The notes under the pieces are model-generated. The model made no database searches, was not told where the DNA came from, and saw only the letters and a list, made by a program, of their open reading frames with translations. Made by a program: the position numbers and the translations under genes. A DNA stretch of 64,000 nucleotides from Crossiella cryophila (GTDB taxonomy: Bacteria > Actinomycetota > Actinomycetes > Mycobacteriales > Pseudonocardiaceae): assembly GCF_014204915.1 (NCBI RefSeq), contig NZ_JACHMH010000001.1, positions 2,480,001 through 2,544,000 of the forward strand, given 5' to 3'. This document shows, piece after piece, positions 58,755-64,000 of the stretch; positions within the stretch are counted from its first letter, which is position 1; every line of letters begins with the position of its first letter.

Positions 58755-59531
58755 TCACCCGTCGCGGTGCACCTGGAAGGCGGCGAAGCTCTGCGCCACC
58801 GGCATCAGCTCGATGGTGTTGACGTTGACGTGCGCCGGCTGCCCGGTCACCCAGTGCACGGTCTCGGCGATGTCGTCGGCGGTCAGCGGCTGCATGCCGT
58901 CATAGACCCCGGCCGCCTTGCCCGAGTCACCCTGGAACCGGACCAGCGAGAACTCGGTCCCGCCGCACATGCCCGGCTCCACGCAGGTCACCCGGACCCC
59001 GGTGCCGTGCAGGTCGCTGCGCAGGTTGAGGCTGAACTGGTGCACGAAGGCCTTGGTGCCGCCGTAGACGTTGCCGCCGGGGTAGGGGTGGATCCCCGCC
59101 ACCGACCCGATGTTGACCACATGCCCCCGCCGCCGCTCCACCATCCCCGGCAACACGGCCCGGGTGCAGTACATGAGCCCCTTGCAGTTGGTGTCGACCA
59201 TCTGCTCCCAGTCCGCCAGCGAGGCCCGCTGTGCGGGCTCCAGTCCCAGCGCCAGCCCCGCGTTGTTGACCAGGACGTCGATCGCGGCGAACTCCGCGGG
59301 CAGTCCGGCCACCACCTGCTCCACCGCGTGGTTGTCCCGCACATCCAGGGCCACCGGGTGGATCAGGTCCCCGAACTCCGCCGCCAGCGCCTCCAGCTTG
59401 TCCTTGCGCCGCGCGGTGGCCACCACCCGCGCCCCCTCCCCGGCGAACCGGCGGGCGATGGCCGCCCCGAACCCGGTGGACGCGCCGGTCACGAACACGG
59501 TCTTGGGCTGTGTGGTCACGGAAGTACTCAC
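58755..59531 (-). CDS. Short-chain dehydrogenase/reductase (YdfG-like)
   Basis: A 258-aa SDR from GTG 59531, with GAGAGAA upstream. TGASTGFG, DVRDNHAVEQVV, NNAGLALGLEPAQ, NIGSVAGIHPYPGGNVYGGTKAFV (YGGTK) match the YdfG 3-hydroxy acid/serine dehydrogenase group. Residue ATARRKDKLEAL after the second strand favours NADP. It likely oxidises beta-hydroxy acids. Confidence 0.9.
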   Translation of the reverse strand: MSTSVTTQPKTVFVTGASTGFGAAIARRFAGEGARVVATARRKDKLEALAAEFGDLIHPVALDVRDNHAVEQVVAGLPAEFAAIDVLVNNAGLALGLEPAQRASLADWEQMVDTNCKGLMYCTRAVLPGMVERRRGHVVNIGSVAGIHPYPGGNVYGGTKAFVHQFSLNLRSDLHGTGVRVTCVEPGMCGGTEFSLVRFQGDSGKAAGVYDGMQPLTADDIAETVHWVTGQPAHVNVNTIELMPVAQSFAAFQVHRDG

Positions 59532-59682
59532 CGTTCTCTCCAGATGGGCCAGGTGACCCGTCCAGGCTAGGCGGTGCGCCACCGGAGAGCCGGGGGTTTC
59601 AAGGAGGGGGAAATTCGAGGTGCGAGGCCCGGGGGAGTGGCAGCGGAGGCTCGGGGGTTCGGGGGCGGAGCCCGCCGACCCG

Positions 59683-59701
59683 GTCCGCGCTTTCCGCGGA
59701 C
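59683..59701 (-). terminator. Hairpin downstream of the tRNA
   Basis: GTCCGCG and CGCGGAC arms with a 5-base loop, 18 bases beyond the tRNA 3' end. Confidence 0.5.
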
Positions 59702-59719
59702 AGGGGTATGCCGAGGGAG

Positions 59720-59793
59720 CGCCCCCAGCAGGACTCGAACCTGCGACCTAGAGATTAGAAGTCTCTCGCTCTATCCAGCTGAGCTATGAGGGC
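59720..59793 (-). tRNA. tRNA-Arg (anticodon TCT)
   Basis: A 74-base cloverleaf on the minus strand: acceptor GCCCTCA with TGGGGGC (one G-U), D arm GCTC/GAGC with AGCTGGATA loop, anticodon stem AGAGA/TCTCT with TCT in the CTTCTAA loop, T arm GCAGG/CCTGC with TTCGAGT loop, discriminator G. CCA is not encoded. It reads AGA codons, rare in this DNA. Confidence 0.96.
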
Positions 59794-59887
59794 AGCGGCG
59801 GGGCGAGCCCGCCGGGTCGAAATCGTAGCCGGAACCCGGACCGGGGTCGCGCCCCCTTCCAGGTTCTTCGTTGCCTACGCTCGTCCC

Positions 59888-61912
59888 GTGGCACCCGAGC
59901 GCACCGACGAGGTCGACCCCACCCCCGTTCGACGTCCCACCGGCGGCATGGCGGTGCTGGTGATCGTCGGGATCCTGCTGGCCCTGAGCGTGGCGGTCGC
60001 GCTCACCGCGCTATCACCCGGCCGGGTGTACGCCGAGTACGGCCTGCCCGATCCGGGCGATGTGACCCGGTTCGGCCAGTCGCTGGTCCGGGCCATCGCC
60101 GAGGTGTGCGCGGCGATCGCGGTCGGCTCGCTGCTGTTCGCGGTCTTCCTCACCCCGGCCCAGCGCGGTGGGCTGCTGGCCGCCGACGGGTACGCCGCGG
60201 TGCGGGCCGCGGGCTGGGCGGCGCTGGGCTGGTTCCTGGCCGCCTCGGCGATGGTGCCGCTGTTCGTGGCCAACGCGCTGGGCAAGCCGGTCTCTGAGGT
60301 GCTCAACCCGACCCAGCTGATCGTCTACATCGACGCGCTGGAGCAGGCCAAGGCGTGGGTGGCCACCGCGTTGCTGGCCGGGTTGCTGGCCATCGCCTGC
60401 CGGATCGTGCTGTCCTGGGGCTGGACCTTCGCCGCGTTCGCCTTCTCGCTGCTGTGCCTGATGCCGGTGGCGGTCACCGGGCACTCGGCCTCCGGCGGCT
60501 CGCACGACGTCGGCACCAACTCGCTGATCTTCCACCTGCTCGCCACCGCGTTCTGGGTCGGCGGCCTGGTCGCCCTGGTCGCGCACGCCTATCGCGGCGG
60601 CGGCCACCTCCAGCTCGCCTACCGCCGCTTCTCCAAGCTCGCGCTGATCTGCTGGATCACCCTGGCCGTCTCCGGTGTGATCAACGCGCTGGTCCGGCTC
60701 ACGCCAGCCGAGGTGTTCAGCACGCCCTACGGCACGCTGGTGCTGGCCAAGATCGGCGCGCTGGGCGTGCTCGGCGTGGTCGGCTACTTCCAGCGGCAGC
60801 GCGGGGTCCGGGCACTGGGCGCGGACGAGTCCCGCTCGGTGCTGATGCGCCTCGGCGGCATCGAGATGCTGCTCATGCTGGCCACCATCGGCATCGCGGT
60901 CGCACTGGGCGGCACCCCGCCGCCTGGTGAGATCAGCGCCCAGCCCAGCACCACCGAACTGCTCATCGGCTACAACCTGGACGGCCCGCCGACCTTCCTG
61001 GCCCTGCTGCTGGACTGGCGGTTCGACCTGCTCTTCGGCACCCTCTCGATCGCCGCCGCACTGGTCTACCTGGCCGGGGTGCGCAGGCTGCGCAAGCGCG
61101 GGGACGCCTGGCCGGTCGGCCGCACCATCGCCTGGGTGGCGGGCTGCCTGACCATCCTGATCGCCACCAGCTCCGGCATCGGCCGCTATTCGCCCGCGAT
61201 GTTCAGCGTGCACATGGGCAGCCACATGCTGCTGTCCATGCTCGCCCCGGTGCTGCTGGTGCTCGGTGGCCCGGTCACGCTGGCCCTGCGCGCGCTGCCC
61301 ACCGCGGGCAAGGACGCCCCGACCGGCCCGAGGGAGTGGATCCTGGCGCTGGTGCACTCGCCGGTCAGCAGGCTGCTGACGCATCCGCTGGTCGCGCTCG
61401 CGCTGTTCGTCGGCTCCTTCTACGGCCTCTACTTCTCCGGCCTGTTCGACGCCGCGCTGCCGCTGCACTGGGCGCACCTGGCGATGAACGCGCACTTCCT
61501 GCTCGCCGGGTACGTCTTCTACTGGCCGGTCATCGGCATCGACCCGGCGCCGCGCCGACTGCCGCCGCTGGGCCGCCTCGGCCTGGTGTTCGCCTCGATG
61601 CCATTCCACGCCTTCTTCGGCATCGCGCTGATGAGCGGCTCGACCGTGATCGGCGCGTCCTTCTACCACCAGCTCGCGCTGCCCTGGGTCACCGACCTGC
61701 TCTCCGACCAGCGCCTCGGCGGCGGCCTGACCTGGGCCTCCGGTGAGTTGCCGCTGCTGGTGGTGGTGATCGCGCTGCTCGCCCAGTGGGCAAAGGCCGA
61801 TGCCAAGGACGCCAAGCGGGCCGACCGGCACGCCGAGTCCGACGGGGACGCCGACCTGACCGCGTACAACGAGATGCTCAAGCGGATGGCCGGGGGCAAG
61901 CGCGACGGCTGA
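59888..61912 (+). CDS. CopD-CtaG fusion membrane protein
   Basis: A 674-aa membrane protein from GTG 59888, probably leaderless. The first half (to about 350) resembles the CopD copper-resistance domain with many helices (VAVTGHSASGGSHDVGTNSLIFHLLATAFWVGG). The second half matches the caa3-type cytochrome oxidase assembly factor CtaG: FLALLLDWRFDLLFG, SPAMFSVHMGSHMLLSMLAPVLLVLGGPVTLALRALP, NAHFLLAGYVFYWPVIG and MPFHAFFGIALMS. The fusion is common in actinobacteria. Copper uptake and delivery to cytochrome oxidase are implied by family. Confidence 0.9.
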   Translation: MAPERTDEVDPTPVRRPTGGMAVLVIVGILLALSVAVALTALSPGRVYAEYGLPDPGDVTRFGQSLVRAIAEVCAAIAVGSLLFAVFLTPAQRGGLLAADGYAAVRAAGWAALGWFLAASAMVPLFVANALGKPVSEVLNPTQLIVYIDALEQAKAWVATALLAGLLAIACRIVLSWGWTFAAFAFSLLCLMPVAVTGHSASGGSHDVGTNSLIFHLLATAFWVGGLVALVAHAYRGGGHLQLAYRRFSKLALICWITLAVSGVINALVRLTPAEVFSTPYGTLVLAKIGALGVLGVVGYFQRQRGVRALGADESRSVLMRLGGIEMLLMLATIGIAVALGGTPPPGEISAQPSTTELLIGYNLDGPPTFLALLLDWRFDLLFGTLSIAAALVYLAGVRRLRKRGDAWPVGRTIAWVAGCLTILIATSSGIGRYSPAMFSVHMGSHMLLSMLAPVLLVLGGPVTLALRALPTAGKDAPTGPREWILALVHSPVSRLLTHPLVALALFVGSFYGLYFSGLFDAALPLHWAHLAMNAHFLLAGYVFYWPVIGIDPAPRRLPPLGRLGLVFASMPFHAFFGIALMSGSTVIGASFYHQLALPWVTDLLSDQRLGGGLTWASGELPLLVVVIALLAQWAKADAKDAKRADRHAESDGDADLTAYNEMLKRMAGGKRDG

Positions 61913-61931
61913 CCCCCGGCCACCTTCCTGC

Positions 61932-62756
61932 TCAGGGGCGGCGGAACCCGCGTTCGGCCAGTACCGCGCCGACCACCGCGATACCCGCGCTGACCACCAG
62001 CGCCGAGGTCACGCCGGAGCCGACCGGGTTGTTCAGCGCCAGATCGCGGGCGGCGTTGATGGCGTAGGAGATCGGGTTCACCTCGGCCACCACCTGCAAC
62101 CAGCCCGGCAGGCTCTGGATCGGCACGAACGCGCTGGAGGCGAACTGCAGCGGGAACAGCGCCATCATGCCCACCATCTGCGCGGTGGTGCTCTCCCGCA
62201 GCCAGGCGGCCGCGGCCAGGAACAGCCAGCCCAGGCTCCAGCCGACCGCCAGCGCCAGCAGCAGCGCGCCGATGACGCCCAGCAGTCCGCCTGCCGGGGC
62301 GAAGCCGAAGAGCAGGGCGGCCGCGATCAGCATGACCACCAGCTCGATCAGCCCACGGGTCAGGTCGGCGACGCTGCGGGCGATCAGCACCGCCACCGGG
62401 CTCACCGGCATCGAGCGGAACCTGGCCAGCACGCCGTTCTTCATGTCGCTGGTCAGCCCGACCCCGGCCTGCACGCCGACCATGGTCGCGGTGGTGACCA
62501 TGATCGCGGGCAGCAGGTAGTCGATGTAGGCCACGCCCTTGGGGAACATCGGCCCCTCGGCGATCACCCGGAACACCTGGCTGAACAGCACCAGCATCAG
62601 CAGCGGCTGCATCAGGCTGAACACCAGCGTCTTGGGGTCGCGTAACACCGGGCGCAGCGAACGCCCGGTCAGCACCCAGATCTGGGTGAACAGGCCGCTG
62701 CCCTGCCACGGGGTGGACACCTCGGGCAGCTCCGGCCTGGCGATGGTCGCGGTCAT
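61932..62756 (-). CDS. DrrB-type ABC-2 exporter permease
   Basis: A 274-aa protein from ATG 62756 (GTG 62759 is also possible), with AGAGGA upstream. It has six hydrophobic segments and the ABC-2 loop FRSMPVSPVAVLIARSVADLTRG. QPLLMLVLFSQVFR and NPISYAINAARDLAL resemble the daunorubicin DrrB group. It likely forms an efflux pump with the ATPase encoded 12 bases upstream. Confidence 0.9.
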   Translation of the reverse strand: MTATIARPELPEVSTPWQGSGLFTQIWVLTGRSLRPVLRDPKTLVFSLMQPLLMLVLFSQVFRVIAEGPMFPKGVAYIDYLLPAIMVTTATMVGVQAGVGLTSDMKNGVLARFRSMPVSPVAVLIARSVADLTRGLIELVVMLIAAALLFGFAPAGGLLGVIGALLLALAVGWSLGWLFLAAAAWLRESTTAQMVGMMALFPLQFASSAFVPIQSLPGWLQVVAEVNPISYAINAARDLALNNPVGSGVTSALVVSAGIAVVGAVLAERGFRRP

Positions 62757-62767
62757 CACATGTCCTC

Positions 62768-63712
62768 TCAGGCCGCGCTCGGGGAGCTGTGGGTCAGGGC
62801 CAGGTAGACGTCGTCCAGGGTGGGTTCGGTCAGCGCGAGACCAGCGGGTTCGATGCCTGCCTCATCCAGCGCGCGCACCACGGTGACCAGCTCCTTGGAG
62901 GCCAGCACCGGCACGCTGATCGAGTTGCGCTCCGGGTCGAAGGTGGGCAGCTTGCCGCTGCGGCGGATCGCCTCCACCGCGTGCCACGGGTCGGTGCCGG
63001 GTTCCAGCGACACCGCCACGGTGCGCTGTCCGACCTCCGCCTTGAGCTGGGCCGCGGTGCCTTGGGCGACCACCCGGCCCTTGTTCAGCACGGTGATCGA
63101 GTCGGCCAGCCGGTCGGCCTCGTCCAGGTACTGGGTGGTCAGCAGGATGGTGGTGCCGCCGGCGACCAGGCCCTCGACCACCTCCCACATGCCGACCCGG
63201 CTGGAGGGGTCAAGGCCGGTGGTCGGCTCGTCCAGGAACACCATCCGCGGCTGCCCGACCAGGCTGGAGGCCAGGTCCAGCCTGCGCCGCATGCCGCCGG
63301 AGTAGGTCTTGACCGCCCGCCCGGCCGCGTCGGCCAGGTCGAAGGTCTCCAGCAGCTCCACCGCCCGCTGCCGGGCCGAGCGCCTGCCGGCGCCGAGCAG
63401 CCTGGCGATGAGCACCAGGTTCTCGGTGCCGGTGAGGTCCTCGTCGACCGAGGCGAACTGCCCGGTCAGGCCGATCCGGCGGCGTACCTCGGTGGGCTGG
63501 GCCACCACGTCGTAACCGGCCACGCTGGCCGTGCCGGAGCTGGGCGGGAACATCGTGCTGAGGATGTTCACCAGCGTCGTCTTGCCCGCTCCGTTGTGCC
63601 CGAGCAGGCCGAGCACGGTGCCCTGCGGCACCTCGACGCTGACCCCGTCGAGCGCGGTGACCTTGCCGAAGGTCTTGCTGACCTCCGAGGCCCTGATCAT
63701 CAGTTCGGTCAT
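62768..63712 (-). CDS. DrrA-type ABC exporter ATPase
   Basis: A 314-aa ATPase from ATG 63712, with GGAGGAA upstream. Walker A GHNGAGKTT, Q loop TGQFASVDEDLTGTENL, signature YSGGMRRRLDLASSL, Walker B MVFLDEPTTGLDP and switch Q in LLTTQYLDEADRL (Gln instead of His, as in DrrA) are intact. The C-terminal part with GLALTEPTLDDVYLALT matches the daunorubicin-resistance DrrA motif. It likely exports hydrophobic compounds. Confidence 0.92.
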   Translation of the reverse strand: MTELMIRASEVSKTFGKVTALDGVSVEVPQGTVLGLLGHNGAGKTTLVNILSTMFPPSSGTASVAGYDVVAQPTEVRRRIGLTGQFASVDEDLTGTENLVLIARLLGAGRRSARQRAVELLETFDLADAAGRAVKTYSGGMRRRLDLASSLVGQPRMVFLDEPTTGLDPSSRVGMWEVVEGLVAGGTTILLTTQYLDEADRLADSITVLNKGRVVAQGTAAQLKAEVGQRTVAVSLEPGTDPWHAVEAIRRSGKLPTFDPERNSISVPVLASKELVTVVRALDEAGIEPAGLALTEPTLDDVYLALTHSSPSAA

Positions 63713-63743
63713 CGGTGAGGTTCCTCCCCCAAGAGGTGTGGGA

Positions 63744-64000
63744 TCAGTTGGTGAGCGCGCCGTGCAGGAAGAAGCCGACGACGTCGTCGATCTCCGCCTG
63801 GTCGAGCTGCCGGGGCGCCCGGCCGAGGCCGCTGGAGACGACCAGGCCGAACAGGAACCGGACCGCCTGCTCGGTCGGCACGCGCAGCCGGGCGCCGTCC
63901 GCGCCGAGCAGCCCGGCCACCGCGGTGAGCACCGGCCGCAGGTGCTCCAGGCGTTCGGTCTGCTTGGTCTGCGCGCGGTGTTTGGCGTCGTCGAGCCGGT
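63744..64000 (-). CDS. TetR-family regulator, C-terminal part (5' truncated by window)
   Basis: The frame stays open to the window end, giving about 85 C-terminal residues: a helical ligand domain ending EIDDVVGFFLHGALTN, typical for TetR proteins next to drug exporters. The HTH lies outside. Just upstream of the DrrA/B genes, it most likely controls the exporter. Confidence 0.75.
   Translation of the reverse strand, partial: RLDDAKHRAQTKQTERLEHLRPVLTAVAGLLGADGARLRVPTEQAVRFLFGLVVSSGLGRAPRQLDQAEIDDVVGFFLHGALTN

Noticed and set aside
59510-59758. Plus-strand frame ending with a PQQDSNLRPRD sequence
   Set aside because: That ending is the well-known spurious translation antisense to a tRNA gene; the frame overlaps the tRNA-Arg.

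Overview
The window is high-GC DNA (strong G/C bias at third codon positions, many GTG and TTG starts, 4-base ATGA/GTGA gene overlaps). Its gene families fit a mycelial actinobacterium, most likely of the order Pseudonocardiales: EspG and PPE-like type VII secretion genes, DUF3558 lipoproteins, Spo0M, S-adenosyl methyltransferase paralogs, DivIVA mini-proteins and many TetR/LysR/PadR/PucR/MerR regulators. I cannot name the genus. There is no rRNA, phage or complete insertion sequence. One tRNA-Arg(TCT) is present.

Layout. 0-6 kb: the 3' end of a TPP-dependent enzyme, then a leftward cluster of ESX accessory genes (DUF4097, two DUF3558 lipoproteins, a small ESX-like protein, PPE-like protein, EspG, ASCH protein). 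6-15 kb: type II thioesterase, Spo0M, ceramidase-like membrane protein, a membrane Ser/Thr kinase whose external part looks like two DUF3558-type domains, an FHA protein, a serine hydrolase divergent from MarR, an M23 endopeptidase behind a structured leader, and a micro-operon that includes a 50-aa RGCVC-type protein. 15-18 kb: a polar amino-acid ABC uptake operon. 18-33 kb: a 13-kb segment bounded by two inverted copies of a 0.9-kb palindromic non-coding element. It carries a C39-type peptidase, a GHL10-type hydrolase, pyrD, an SDR/NTF2 pair with a divergent LysR gene, a four-gene operon of three methyltransferase paralogs plus a PAS-GGDEF-EAL protein, and a Tat-exported phospholipase C. 33-42 kb: DivIVA mini-protein, TetR, PucR, lipase, a hydrolase with its small HTH regulator, PadR, and a decarboxylase-GNAT-DUF6875 operon. 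42-49 kb: trypsin-like protease, a BrnT/BrnA-like toxin-antitoxin pair with an antitoxin remnant, DUF3800, a TetR-controlled DUF4166/SRPBCC operon, and a phosphopantetheinyl transferase. 49-64 kb: DUF1996 protein behind a LacI-type operator, a MerR operon, DUF2165, a 1290-aa HTH-NTPase-WD40 protein, MFS transporter, two SDRs, the tRNA, a CopD-CtaG fusion, and a DrrAB-type exporter with its TetR gene cut by the window edge.

The least ordinary structure is the repeat system. Tandem 22-bp-phased copies of a GGCCAACAC motif lie between convergent genes at 0.8, 18 and 32 kb. At the last two sites they frame three consecutive long imperfect hairpins. The 18-kb and 32-kb elements are near-identical but inverted, and where one stem differs in sequence between copies, pairing within each copy is kept. 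They hold no credible protein gene. They could be a non-autonomous mobile element, a bidirectional transcription-end structure or a protein-binding array; the sequence alone does not decide.
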